DNA of 47,328 nt, from the NCBI RefSeq assembly GCF_020889785.1, contig NZ_JACMYK010000048.1:1-47328 (forward strand). Reading direction: 5' to 3'. The notes beneath the pieces are model-generated. The model had not been told where the DNA came from, searched no databases, and saw only the letters and a list, made by a program, of their open reading frames with translations. Made by a program: the position numbers and the translations under genes. Below are positions 9,521 through 19,450 of this stretch, piece after piece. This DNA comes from Bradyrhizobium acaciae (GTDB lineage: Bacteria > Pseudomonadota > Alphaproteobacteria > Rhizobiales > Xanthobacteraceae). Each line of letters begins with the position of its first letter. Positions within the stretch are counted from its first letter, which is position 1.

Positions 9521-11496
9521 GCGGTGCCATCGTGAAGCGGACACCGTTCTTCAAGGTCCTGGTCGCCAACCGCGGCGAGATCGCGCTACGCATCATGCGA
9601 TCGGCGCGGCGGCTCGGCTATGGCGTCGTCGCCGTTTATTCGGACGCCGACCGCGACGCGCTGCATGTGCGCGAAGCCGACCAGGCGGTGCGGATCGGCG
9701 AGGCGCTGCCGGCGCAATCCTATCTGAAGATCGACGCGATCATCGCAGCCGCCAAGGCAAGCGGCGCCGGCGCCGTGCATCCCGGCTACGGCTTCCTCGC
9801 CGAGAACGAGGACTTTGCGCAGGCCTGCCGCGATGCGGGGCTGGTGTTCATCGGCCCGTCGCCGGAAGCGATCCTGGCGATGGGCAACAAGGCCGGCGCC
9901 AAGGAGATCATGAGAGAAGCCGGTGTGCCCTGCGTGCCCGGCTATCAAGGAGCCGACCAGAGCGATGCCGTGATGCTGGCGGAAGCGAAGAGCATCGGCT
10001 TCCCCGTGATGATCAAAGCGGTCGCCGGCGGCGGCGGTCGCGGCATGCGGTTGGTGGCCGACGCGGCGGCATTTCCCGACGCGTTGCGCAGCGCACGGTC
10101 GGAGGCGCAGGGCGCGTTCGGTGATCCCATCGTAATTCTGGAGCGCGCGATTGTCGATCCCCGCCACATCGAGATCCAGGTGTTCGGCGACCGCCATGGC
10201 AACGCGATCCATCTCGGCGAGCGCGACTGCTCGGTGCAGCGGCGGCACCAGAAGCTGATCGAGGAAGCGCCGTCGCCCGCGGTGACGGCGGAGCTGCGCG
10301 CGCGGATGGGCGCAGTCGCCGTCCAGGCGGTCAAGGCGATCGGCTACGAAGGCGCCGGCACGCTGGAATTCCTGCTCGATCGCGCCGGTAATTTCTACTT
10401 CATGGAGATGAACACGCGGCTGCAGGTCGAGCATCCCGTTACCGAGGCGATCACCGGGCTCGATCTGGTCGAATTGCAGCTTCGTGTCGCCCGGGGTGAG
10501 CCGCTTGGCTTGCGGCAGGAGGACATCACCTTCTCCGGTCATGCGATCGAGGTGCGGCTGTGCTCGGAAGATGCCGGGCATGACTTCATGCCGCAATCCG
10601 GCACAATGGCTTGCTGGCAGATGCCTGACGGTATCCGTGTCGAGCACGCAATGCAGTCCGGCTCGGAGATCCCGCCGTTCTACGATTCGATGATCGCCAA
10701 GGTCATCAGTCACGGCGCGACCCGCGACGAGGCGCGCGGCAGGCTGATTTGCGCCCTGGAGCAGGTCACGGCCTTCGGCGTCATAACCAATCAGGGTTTC
10801 CTGATCGATTGCCTGCGCCATCCGGTCTTCGCCAAGGGCGAGGCGACCACGGCTTTCATCGGCAATAATCGCGACGTGCTGCTGGCGCCGCGGCCCCATC
10901 GCGGCAGCGACATCGCGCTTGCAGCGCTGCTGCTCTACGTCACCAATCCGCACGCGCCGCCATGGCAGCGCGGGCGGTCGCTGGCTGCGACATTCCCGCT
11001 CGGTTTGCGGATCGACCTCGGTCACGGCGTACAGGAGATCGAGATCGTCCGCGAGCGCGACGGCAGCTACCTCGCGACCCGCAATGGCGATCGCTTCAGC
11101 TTCGTGATCGACGAGCTCAGTCAGGACAGCATCCGCTTCCATCACGATGGCCTGATGGAGCAGGCCACGTTCCTCCGTGACGGGGATCGGCTCTATATCC
11201 TCCATCGTGGCGTTACGCTGTCGGTCCGCGATCTCACGCTCGCGCCGCCGGAGAGCGCATCCGCTGCCGGCGGTGACGGCAAGGTCCGCGCCGCCATGAA
11301 CGGGCGGGTCGTCGCGGTGCTGGTCAGGGCCGGCGACAAGGTTGCGGCCGGCCAGCCGGTGATGACGCTGGAGGCGATGAAGATGGAGCATGTCCACACC
11401 GCCGGTGTCGCGGGCACGGTGTCGTCGATCGACGTCGCCGAGGGCGAACAGGTGACGACGGGGAAGATCGTGGTGGAGATCGAAGCCGCGGCATGA
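9517..11496 (+). CDS. Acyl-CoA carboxylase, biotin carboxylase/biotin carrier (alpha) subunit
   Basis: A 659-residue protein with an N-terminal biotin carboxylase domain starting KVLVANRGEIALRIMRSARR, an ATP-grasp region with the glycine-rich loop KAVAGGGGRGMRL (about residue 170), FMEMNTRLQVEHPVTE, a linker/BT domain, and a C-terminal biotinyl domain with EAMKMEH, biotin-accepting Lys about 622. It carboxylates its own biotin using ATP and bicarbonate for the beta subunit encoded just upstream. The ATGA overlap with that gene argues for coupled, equimolar synthesis. It is the last gene of the operon; a large family C repeat follows and runs almost to the convergent transporter genes. Confidence 0.94.
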   Translation: MSGAIVKRTPFFKVLVANRGEIALRIMRSARRLGYGVVAVYSDADRDALHVREADQAVRIGEALPAQSYLKIDAIIAAAKASGAGAVHPGYGFLAENEDFAQACRDAGLVFIGPSPEAILAMGNKAGAKEIMREAGVPCVPGYQGADQSDAVMLAEAKSIGFPVMIKAVAGGGGRGMRLVADAAAFPDALRSARSEAQGAFGDPIVILERAIVDPRHIEIQVFGDRHGNAIHLGERDCSVQRRHQKLIEEAPSPAVTAELRARMGAVAVQAVKAIGYEGAGTLEFLLDRAGNFYFMEMNTRLQVEHPVTEAITGLDLVELQLRVARGEPLGLRQEDITFSGHAIEVRLCSEDAGHDFMPQSGTMACWQMPDGIRVEHAMQSGSEIPPFYDSMIAKVISHGATRDEARGRLICALEQVTAFGVITNQGFLIDCLRHPVFAKGEATTAFIGNNRDVLLAPRPHRGSDIALAALLLYVTNPHAPPWQRGRSLAATFPLGLRIDLGHGVQEIEIVRERDGSYLATRNGDRFSFVIDELSQDSIRFHHDGLMEQATFLRDGDRLYILHRGVTLSVRDLTLAPPESASAAGGDGKVRAAMNGRVVAVLVRAGDKVAAGQPVMTLEAMKMEHVHTAGVAGTVSSIDVAEGEQVTTGKIVVEIEAAA

Positions 11497-11501
11497 GGAC
11501 T

Positions 11502-11669
11502 GTCGTCCCGGGCAAGCCAACGGGTCGGCGTGTAGCGCTGCCCGATGACAGGCTCCGCGCGACCCGGGACCCATAACCACCGATCGAGATTGTTGCAGCA
11601 GGCTGTGGCCACAGCCCCGCGCAACAATCAGCAACGGTGGTTATGGGTCCCTGCTTTCGCAGGGACGAC
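11502..11669. repeat. Palindromic intergenic repeat, family C, copy 2
   Basis: Outer arms GTCGTCCCGGGC and AGGGACGAC, inner arms GGGACCCATAACCACCGAT and GGTGGTTATGGGTCCC, and a centre with TTGTTGCAGCAGGCTGTGGCC. It fills nearly the whole convergent gap between the carboxylase alpha gene (ends 11496) and the dipeptide ATPase gene (stop 11674), suggesting a bidirectional terminator role. Confidence 0.87.
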
Positions 11670-11673
11670 AGCC

Positions 11674-12662
11674 CTATTCGCTCCGCCCCGTCCCATCGTT
11701 CAGCCAGCACGCGACCTGATGCGCGGTGCCGGCCGCTTGCAGCGCCGGGCGTTCGGTCTTGCAGCGATCCATCGCATAGCGGCAGCGGGTGTGGAAGGCG
11801 CAGCCGGAGGGCGGGTTGATCGGGCTCGGCACGTCGCCGTCGATCAGGGGAGCTGTGCGCCTGGCCTTCGGGTCGGCGATCGGCACCGACGCCAGCAGCG
11901 CCTGGGTGTAGGGATGGCGCGGGTTGGCGAACAGCTCGTGCTTGTCGGCGATCTCGACGATGCGGCCGAGATACATCACGGCGACGCGGTGGCTGATATG
12001 GGCGACGACAGCGAGATCGTGCGCGATGAACAAATAGGAGAAGTTCTGCTTGCGCTGCAAGTCGATCAGCAGGTTGATCACCTGCGCCTGGATCGAGACG
12101 TCGAGCGCCGAGACCGGTTCGTCGCAGACGATCAGCCGCGGCCCGAGCGACAGCGCACGTGCGATGCAGATGCGCTGGCGTTGGCCGCCGGAGAATTGAT
12201 GCGGAAAATTCTTCATCTGGTCGGGCCGCAGCCCGACCTGCTGGAACAATTCCGCGACGCGCTCCTGCTTCTTCGCGCCGGTCGCGATGCCGTGCACGCT
12301 CAATGGCTCGCCGACGATGTCGCCGGCCGTCATGCGTGGGTTGAGCGAGGCGAACGGATCCTGGAACACGATCTGCATCGAACGGCGGTATGGCCGCAGC
12401 GCGGTCTTGCTGAGCGGGGCGATGTCCTCGCCATCAAGCTTGATCGCGCCGCTGGTCGGCTCGACCAGCCGCAGCACGGTGCGCGCCACCGTCGACTTGC
12501 CGCAGCCGGATTCACCGACCAGGCCGAGCGTCTCGCCGGCGCTTAGCGCAAAACTGACGCCGTCGACCGCATGCACGGTACCGACCTGCCGGCGCAGCAC
12601 GCCGCCGCGCACCGCATAGTGCTTGACGAGATCGGTGACCTCGAGGAGCGGGCGCTGTTCTG

Positions 12663-12666
<4 letters not shown>
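11674..12666 (-). CDS. ABC transporter ATP-binding protein, Dpp/Opp type (DppF/OppF-like)
   Basis: A 330-residue ATPase of a peptide/nickel-class importer. Walker A GESGCGKST, Q-loop QIVFQDPFASLNPR, signature FSGGQRQR, Walker B LIVCDEPVSALD and the switch His in IAHDLAVV are present. The C-terminal extension has the family pattern CAFHTRCRYAMDRC. The start at 12666 overlaps the preceding ATPase stop (ATGA) and begins MTEQRPLLEV; a longer frame to 12699 only runs into that gene. It is the last of five genes reading leftward (binding protein, two permeases, two ATPases). Confidence 0.93.
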
Positions 12667-13675
<1,009 letters not shown>

Positions 13676-13676
<1 letters not shown>

Positions 13677-14569
13677 CAGCCGCGCTGCCTCGGATCGAGG
13701 ATGTCGCGCAGCGCGTCGCCGAACAGATTGGTGCCGAACACCGCGAGACTGATCGCAATGCCGGGGAAGATCACCAGCCACGGCGCGGTGCGGACATATT
13801 CGGCGGCGGATTCCGACAGCATGCGGCCCCATGATGGATAAGGCTCGGGAATGCCGAGGCCGAGGAACGACAGCGACGCCTCGGTCAGGATGGTCGAGCC
13901 GAGCTGAGCAGTCGCGAGCACGATCAGTGGCGCGATGGTGTTCGGCAGCACGTGGCGCAGCGCGATCCGAGTCTCGCTCATGCCGATTGATTTTGCGGCT
14001 TCCACGAATGGTTGTTCGCGCAGCGCCAGCGTGTTGGCGCGGATCACGCGGGCGACGGTCGGGATCAGGGGAATGGCGATCGCCAGGATCACATTCGGCA
14101 GCGACGGGCCGAGCGCCGCGGTCATGACAAGCGCGAGCACCAGAAGCGGCAGCGATTGCAGGATGTCGGTCACTCGCTGGAACACGAGATCGACCCAGCC
14201 GGAGAGATAACCGGAGGTGAGGCCGACGATCACGCCGAGCGTAGCGCCCAAGGTCGTCGAGCCGATGCCGACCGCAAGCGAGATACGCGCGCCGTGGATG
14301 ATGCGGCTCCAGACGTCGCGGCCGAAGGAATCTGTGCCGAACCAGTGCAGCGTGGAGGGCGCCGCCAACCGGTGCGCAGAATCGACGGTGAGCGGATCGT
14401 AGCGGCTGATGACGTCGGCGAAGATTGCGGTCAGCACGAACAGCAGCATGATGATCAGGCCGATCGTGCCGAGCACGTGGCGCTGTGCGAGGAAAACGAG
14501 CCGTCCCCAGCCGCCGGTGGTGTTGGCCCCGGCGCGCCGCAGTTCGCTGTCGAAGTTGACCGTCGCCAT
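13676..14569 (-). CDS. ABC transporter permease, DppC/OppC-like
   Basis: A 297-residue inner-membrane subunit with a short cytoplasmic N-terminus, a first transmembrane helix (GTIGLIIMLLFVLTAIFADVI), the periplasmic HWFGTDSFGRDVWSR motif characteristic of DppC/OppC, and the EAA loop EAAKSIGMSETRIALRHVLP that contacts the ATPases. The start at 14569 (MATVNFDSEL) lies four bases after the DppB-like stop. Together with DppB it forms the translocation channel. Confidence 0.93.
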
Positions 14570-14573
14570 CAGG

Positions 14574-15521
14574 TTAGTCTCCGAACCGGATGCGCGGGTC
14601 GATTGCCGCATAGAGCATGTCGACGATGAAATTCACCACCACGACGACAACCGCGATGAACATCACGAGGTTCTGCACGATCGGGTAATCACGCCAGCGC
14701 AGCGCCTCGACCAGGAAGCGGGCGATGCCGGGGATATTGAACACGGTCTCGGTCACGATCAGGCCGCCGATCAGGAACGCGGCCTCGATGCCGATTACAG
14801 TGATGACAGGCAGCACCGCATTCTTCAGCGCGTGATGGTAGTTCACGGAGGCCTCGGAGGCGCCCTTGGCGCGCGCGGTGCGGATATAGTCCTGGCGCAG
14901 GATTTCCAGCATGGAGGAGCGGGTGATGCGCATGGTTAGCGCCGCGCTGCGGAAGCCGACCGCCATCGCCGGCACCGCATAGATGGTCAGCGCCTCGATC
15001 CAGGTCTTCGGATTCGGATTGAAGATCGGCATGGTGCCGAACAGCGAGACCGAGGCCATCAGGATCAGGAGGCCGAGCCAGAACGACGGCAGCGACAGGC
15101 CGCTGAGGCTGACGACGCGTAGCGCATAATCGAGCTTGGAACCCTGGTGTACGGCGCTGATGACGCCGAGCGGAATGCCGATCGAGGCGGAGAACAGCAG
15201 CGCCAGCCCCGCGAGCCGCGCGGTGATCGGAATCCGGGGCAGAATCTCCTCCAGCGCCGGCTTCTCGGAGACATAGGAATAGCCGAGGTCGCCGTGCAGC
15301 AGGCCGCCGATCCAGTGCAGGTACTGGATCACGATTGGTTGGCTGAGGCCGAGTTCGCGCTCGAGATTGGCCTTGTCGGCGGGGTCGACGAAGCCCGCGG
15401 CGTCGAACAGGATGTCGACGATGTTGCCGGGAACGACGCGCAGCAGCACGAAGATGATGACCGAGATCCCGAACAGGGTCACGAGCATCAGGAACAGCCG
15501 CCGCACGATATAGGCAAACAC
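14574..15521 (-). CDS. ABC transporter permease, DppB/OppB-like
   Basis: A 315-residue permease starting with GTG at 15521 (FAYIVRRLFLMLVTLFG), the usual DppB/OppB N-terminus with its first membrane helix. It has the family's HWIGGLLHGDLGYSY segment after the first periplasmic loop and the EAA-type loop ARAKGASEASVNYHHALKN. It is 92 bases downstream of the binding-protein gene and co-directional, and is probably part of the same transcript. Confidence 0.93.
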   Translation of the reverse strand: MFAYIVRRLFLMLVTLFGISVIIFVLLRVVPGNIVDILFDAAGFVDPADKANLERELGLSQPIVIQYLHWIGGLLHGDLGYSYVSEKPALEEILPRIPITARLAGLALLFSASIGIPLGVISAVHQGSKLDYALRVVSLSGLSLPSFWLGLLILMASVSLFGTMPIFNPNPKTWIEALTIYAVPAMAVGFRSAALTMRITRSSMLEILRQDYIRTARAKGASEASVNYHHALKNAVLPVITVIGIEAAFLIGGLIVTETVFNIPGIARFLVEALRWRDYPIVQNLVMFIAVVVVVVNFIVDMLYAAIDPRIRFGD

Positions 15522-15613
15522 CCTGGCTCTCTCCCTGATCCCGCCCGAGGCTTTCTCTTTGACGCGTTTTCTTGACGCTAACCGGTATCCACTTCGCTCG
15601 AAAATGCTATGCG

Positions 15614-17209
15614 CTACTTATCCAGCCAGACGTCTTCGTAACGATAGCCGTTATAGGAGCTGTTGGACATGATCGTGACATTCTTCACGTAAGGCTTCCA
15701 GCAGGTGCCGGTGCGGGCATGGAAGATGATCGGACGCGCGACGTCTTCCTGCAGCTTCCTGTCGATCTCCCAGACCAGCTTCTTGCGCTTGTCGAGGTCG
15801 ATCTCTTCCGACTGCTGGTCGAACAGCTTCTCGATGTCCTTGTTGCAATAGTTGGTGTAGTTCCGCTCCGAGCCGCAGGCATAGTTCTCGTAGAAGGACT
15901 GGTCGGGCTCGTCGACGGCATTGCCGGTGAGGTTGAGGCCGAGCGAATAGTCCTTGCGCGCGATCTTCGGGAACCACTGCGCGGTGTCGACGACGTCGAG
16001 CTCGGCGTCGATGTAGATGCTCTTGATCTGGTCGATCAGGATGATCGCGGGATCGCGGTAGACCGCGATGTTGCGGGTCGACACCTTGATCTGCAAATGC
16101 TTGTCCGGGCCATAGCCCGCCTTCTGCATCAGCTTGCGGGCTTCCTCGCGGTTCTTTTCGATATCGGGACCATAGCCGGGGATCTGCTCCAGCATGTCCT
16201 TCGGCATCGCCCACAGGCCGTCGGGCGCCGGCTCCATGGTGCCGCCGATGTCGCCCTGTCCCTCGAACATGATCTGGATGAACGCCTTGCGGTCGAGCGC
16301 CAGCGCCAGCGCGCGGCGGATGTCGAGATTGTCGAACGGCGGCGCGGTCGAATTGATGATGATATTGGTGGAGACGTTGTTCGGTTCCACGACGCAGACC
16401 GCCTTGGGGTCCTGCGACTTGACGTCCTTCAGCAAGGGGATCGAGACCTCGGTCGGGAACGTCATGTCGAACTTGCCCGAAACGAAGCCGAGGATCGCAG
16501 TCGAGCGGTTCGGGATGATGGTGAACTCGATGCCGTCGAGATAGGGCAGGCCCTTCTTGAAGTAGTCTGGGTTCTTGGTGAGCTTGATCGATTCGTTGGC
16601 CTTGAATTCGACGAACTTGAACGGGCCGGTACCAACAGGCTTGGTGCGCATCTCCGCCGGCGACACATGACAGGGATAAACCGGCGAATAGCCCGAGGCG
16701 AGCAGCGACAACAGCGCCGGCTGCGGCCGCTTCAGCTTGAACGACGCCTCATCATCGCCGTTGGTGGTGACCTCGTCGACCTGCTCGTACCAGGACTTGC
16801 GCGGGTTCTGCCGGAACTTCTGCTGTGACTTGCCCATCAGCAGGTCGAAGGTGCATTTGACGTCGGCTGCGGTGAACGGCTTGCCGTCGTGCCATTTCAC
16901 GTCCTTGCGCAGCTTGAAGGTCAGCGTCTTGTTGTCGCCGCTCCAGGCCCAGCTCTCCGCCAGCTCGGGCCGGATCGTGCTGGTGCTGTTCTGGGCGATG
17001 TGCTGATCGAAGATGACGAGATTGTTGAAGATCGGCATGAACGGCACGTTCAGCGAATAGGTCGCGCCCTCGTGGATCGAGGCGCTGCCGGGACTGTCGC
17101 GATGATAGATCCTGAAGATGCCGCCGGATTTCGGCTCGGCCGCGCGCGACGCGTCGCTGATTGCCAGCACAGACAACACCGCAACGGCCAGCGCTCGCAC
17201 GCTCCGCAT
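15614..17209 (-). CDS. ABC transporter substrate-binding protein, peptide/nickel class (SBP_bac_5)
   Basis: A 531-residue periplasmic binding protein with a Sec leader (MRSVRALAVAVLSVLAI, cleavage near ASRAAEP). The class features are clear: ELAESWAWSGDNKTLTFKLR, DVKWHDGKPFTAADVKCTFD, and a large second lobe. The start at 17209 is preceded by GGGAGGGGAC, a strong ribosome site, while a GTG five codons upstream is not. It is the first gene of the Dpp-like operon and sets its specificity. The class binds peptides, but also opines, glycosides and organic acids, so the ligand is open. Confidence 0.93.
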   Translation of the reverse strand: MRSVRALAVAVLSVLAISDASRAAEPKSGGIFRIYHRDSPGSASIHEGATYSLNVPFMPIFNNLVIFDQHIAQNSTSTIRPELAESWAWSGDNKTLTFKLRKDVKWHDGKPFTAADVKCTFDLLMGKSQQKFRQNPRKSWYEQVDEVTTNGDDEASFKLKRPQPALLSLLASGYSPVYPCHVSPAEMRTKPVGTGPFKFVEFKANESIKLTKNPDYFKKGLPYLDGIEFTIIPNRSTAILGFVSGKFDMTFPTEVSIPLLKDVKSQDPKAVCVVEPNNVSTNIIINSTAPPFDNLDIRRALALALDRKAFIQIMFEGQGDIGGTMEPAPDGLWAMPKDMLEQIPGYGPDIEKNREEARKLMQKAGYGPDKHLQIKVSTRNIAVYRDPAIILIDQIKSIYIDAELDVVDTAQWFPKIARKDYSLGLNLTGNAVDEPDQSFYENYACGSERNYTNYCNKDIEKLFDQQSEEIDLDKRKKLVWEIDRKLQEDVARPIIFHARTGTCWKPYVKNVTIMSNSSYNGYRYEDVWLDK

Positions 17210-17661
17210 GGTCCCCTCCCACATGTCGGTCTCAATGGCCGATTGGCATCGACGATACCACGGTGAGGCTGTCGGGCAACCAGCGAGGGTCGCGAGGGGA
17301 TTGGCAATTCGGATGACGCGAGAGCTTTAAAATATCCGCGGAGCGGTAATGGAGGCAGCGATCGCGGGGAACTCCGGTTGTTTTGCCATGCAGCGGCGTA
17401 CCTCCGCTTGAATTCGATTGCTATTGCCGAAGTGCGCGGCGTGAAGCGTCTCGCAATCAGCGACAGTTTGTCGCCGAGCAAATCGCGATGCCGTTCCGTC
17501 ATCCCCGCGCAAAGGCTCCGCCTCTGTCGCTGGAGGTGCGAGCCTTGCGGCGCAATTGCGCCGCTGGGCGAGCCTCGAAGGATGCACGGCCACAGTCGGG
17601 CCGTCGATCCTTCGAGACGCGCGTTCCGCGCTCCTCAGGATGACGGTTAAAGAGCATCCCG
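17210..17661. other. Intergenic region: promoter of the Dpp-like operon plus a family D repeat
   Basis: A 452-base gap. About 290 bases (17210-17497) upstream of the binding-protein gene should hold its promoter; no convincing box was found. The rest (17498-17646) is a family D repeat abutting the TauD-like stop codon. Small open frames here consist largely of the repeat and show no coding features. Confidence 0.6.
17498..17646. repeat. Palindromic intergenic repeat, family D, copy 1
   Basis: Outer ends GTCATCC and GGATGACGG; inner segments CGAGCCTCGAAGGATGCACG and TCGATCCTTCGAGACGCGCG then TTCCGCGCTCCTCAGGATGAC. The inner segments match the copy at 38655-38756 almost exactly over 40 or more bases, whereas the left third, rich in GGAGGTGCGAGCCTTGCGGCG, is specific to this copy. 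Confidence 0.83.
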
Positions 17662-18549
17662 TCACTCCGCCGCCTGCGACGAGGGTGGGCTCACGCTCGC
17701 GACGCCATCGGCCTCGGTTGCCGAGATCGTGGTGCGAATCATCAGGCGGCCCTCATGCGCCGGCCAGGGACGGCCGCGATGCATGGTGGCGCGGTTGTCC
17801 CACATCACGACGTCGCCCTGCTTCCACTGGTGCAGATAGCTGACACCGGGTGCGGTCGCGGCTTCGGTCAGTTGCTCGATCAGCGCCTTGCCGGCTTCGG
17901 CATCCATGCCCTCGACGCCATAGGCATGGGAGGCAAGATACAGCGCGCCGCGGCCGTTGACGGGATTGCGCCACACCATGCGCCAGCACACCGGCGGCAG
18001 CGCGTCGACTTCTTCCGTTGTCGCGAGCCCGGTTGCGACCTTGCTGCGCGAATGCGCGTAGGAATGCCAGGCGAACGAGTTCTCCAGCCGCTTCGCCACA
18101 TCCTTGTCGAGTCGCTCGAACGCAAGCCGCATCGAGACGAACTCGGTCTCGCCGCCATGTTCGGGGATGATGCGCGCCGACAGGATCGAGGTCAGCGCCG
18201 GCACACGCTTGAAAGAGGAGTCGGTGTGCCAGAGCTGGTTGGCCTTGGCGCGCAGTTGCTGCCGATGGTCCGACGGCACCACCTTGCCGTCGGGCCCGAA
18301 GGTCGAGAGGATCACGAAATGCGAGCCGGTGCCCATCGATCCGACCTTGGTCGTCTCAGGCGGACCGAAGCGGCGCGAGAAGGCGAGCTGGATGTCGTCG
18401 CTGACCTCCTGGCCGCGGAACACCAGCACCGAATGTTCCTCGAACACAGCGCGCACCGCCGCATAGGCGGCATCGCTGGCGGCCACGTCAGACAGCGTGA
18501 CGCCGCGCAGTTCGGCTCCGAACCCCGCGCGCAGTGGGATCACTTCCAT
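17662..18549 (-). CDS. TauD/TfdA family Fe(II)/2-oxoglutarate-dependent dioxygenase
   Basis: A 295-residue jelly-roll dioxygenase. The iron-binding facial triad is visible as HTD in LWHTDSSF (His108, Asp110) and a distal His in MHRGRPW (His257). The 2-oxoglutarate-binding Arg is in EGRLMIRTT (268 or 272). Related enzymes hydroxylate taurine, alkyl sulfates or aryloxyalkanoates beside the heteroatom. The start at 18549 (MEVIPLRAGFGAEL) has AGGGAGGA upstream and matches the family start. It lies downstream of a DUF2270 gene on the same strand with a 79-base gap. Substrate unknown. Confidence 0.9.
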   Translation of the reverse strand: MEVIPLRAGFGAELRGVTLSDVAASDAAYAAVRAVFEEHSVLVFRGQEVSDDIQLAFSRRFGPPETTKVGSMGTGSHFVILSTFGPDGKVVPSDHRQQLRAKANQLWHTDSSFKRVPALTSILSARIIPEHGGETEFVSMRLAFERLDKDVAKRLENSFAWHSYAHSRSKVATGLATTEEVDALPPVCWRMVWRNPVNGRGALYLASHAYGVEGMDAEAGKALIEQLTEAATAPGVSYLHQWKQGDVVMWDNRATMHRGRPWPAHEGRLMIRTTISATEADGVASVSPPSSQAAE

Positions 18550-18628
18550 CGGCAAGTCCTCCCTGATTTTTCTTGTTGAGACGAGGTTAGGGGAAAAGCC
18601 CGCCACCGGCAACGCGGCTTGCGCCGCC

Positions 18629-19327
18629 TCACCCCATTGCGATCAGACTGTGCCGGGTGCGCCGGTCAGCGACCTCCATGCGTTGCGTGACGAAGGCGAA
18701 CAGCGCCCAGCTGGAGTGGAAGGCAACGCCGGCGAGGATGACGATGGTTCCGGGAATCGGGCCGATCGAGGCACGGTCCCACATCTCGCTCATCTCGGTG
18801 AGCGGCAGCGGATGGATCGCGAGCTTGCCGTAATAGGCGATCGCCTGGATCGCAAAGATCCAGCCATAGGTGCGGCGCAACCGCCGGCCGACCGCGCGGG
18901 CAAAGCTGATGTGATAGTTCGGATGGCGATAATCGTTGGCCAGCAACTCGGTCCAGGGCGCATTCGGCGAGGGGTCTTCGCCGCGGATCATCGGCGCGTA
19001 GAAATCGGTTTCGAGCAGCCGCGCGCGGGCACGCCAGACGTTGAAGTAGCGATAGCGGCGCGCTTCGAACAGCAGGAACACCGTAACCAGCAGGCCGACC
19101 AGCACCATCGGCAAGGGCGAAGCCTCCGCATTGCTGTAGGTCGCCGACAACGCGATTCCGGTCGTGACCACAGCCCAGTTGGTCGAGCTGTCGAGCCGGG
19201 TACGCCAGACCGTGCTGCGGTAGACCTCGCCGCGATAGAGGTGGGCGAGCGCGCCGATCTCGGCGGCGGTGAATTCGAGCCTGCCGGCCTGTAACGGCTC
19301 CGGCTCACGCGGCTGGGGCGACGGCAT
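18629..19327 (-). CDS. DUF2270 integral membrane protein
   Basis: A 232-residue predicted inner-membrane protein of unknown function. The N-terminal soluble part has FTAAEIGALAHLYRGEVYR, followed by hydrophobic segments (WAVVTTGIALSATYS; LPMVLVGLLVTVFLLFEARR) with the conserved FEARRYRYFNVWRARARLLE, and another hydrophobic segment near the C-terminus (GPIPGTIVILAGVAFHSSWA). The start at 19327 (MPSPQPREPEP) follows a GGAGG ribosome site. The family assignment rests on recognising this conserved block. No functional link to its neighbours is evident. Confidence 0.82.
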   Translation of the reverse strand: MPSPQPREPEPLQAGRLEFTAAEIGALAHLYRGEVYRSTVWRTRLDSSTNWAVVTTGIALSATYSNAEASPLPMVLVGLLVTVFLLFEARRYRYFNVWRARARLLETDFYAPMIRGEDPSPNAPWTELLANDYRHPNYHISFARAVGRRLRRTYGWIFAIQAIAYYGKLAIHPLPLTEMSEMWDRASIGPIPGTIVILAGVAFHSSWALFAFVTQRMEVADRRTRHSLIAMG

Positions 19328-19450
19328 GGTGGCCTCCGGCGAAGCTTGCTTGCGATCGCACAACATAACGCCAAATCCACGCGACCGGCGAGTCCGTTAC
19401 ACCGTCCGGCATTCCCAGCTGCACCCGCCCGGCTCGCCGTGCCGTCCGGT

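Noticed and set aside
17327..17665. A 112-codon minus-strand open frame in the gap before the TauD-like gene
   Set aside because: Most of it is translated from the family D repeat; it has no ribosome-binding site or recognisable sequence.
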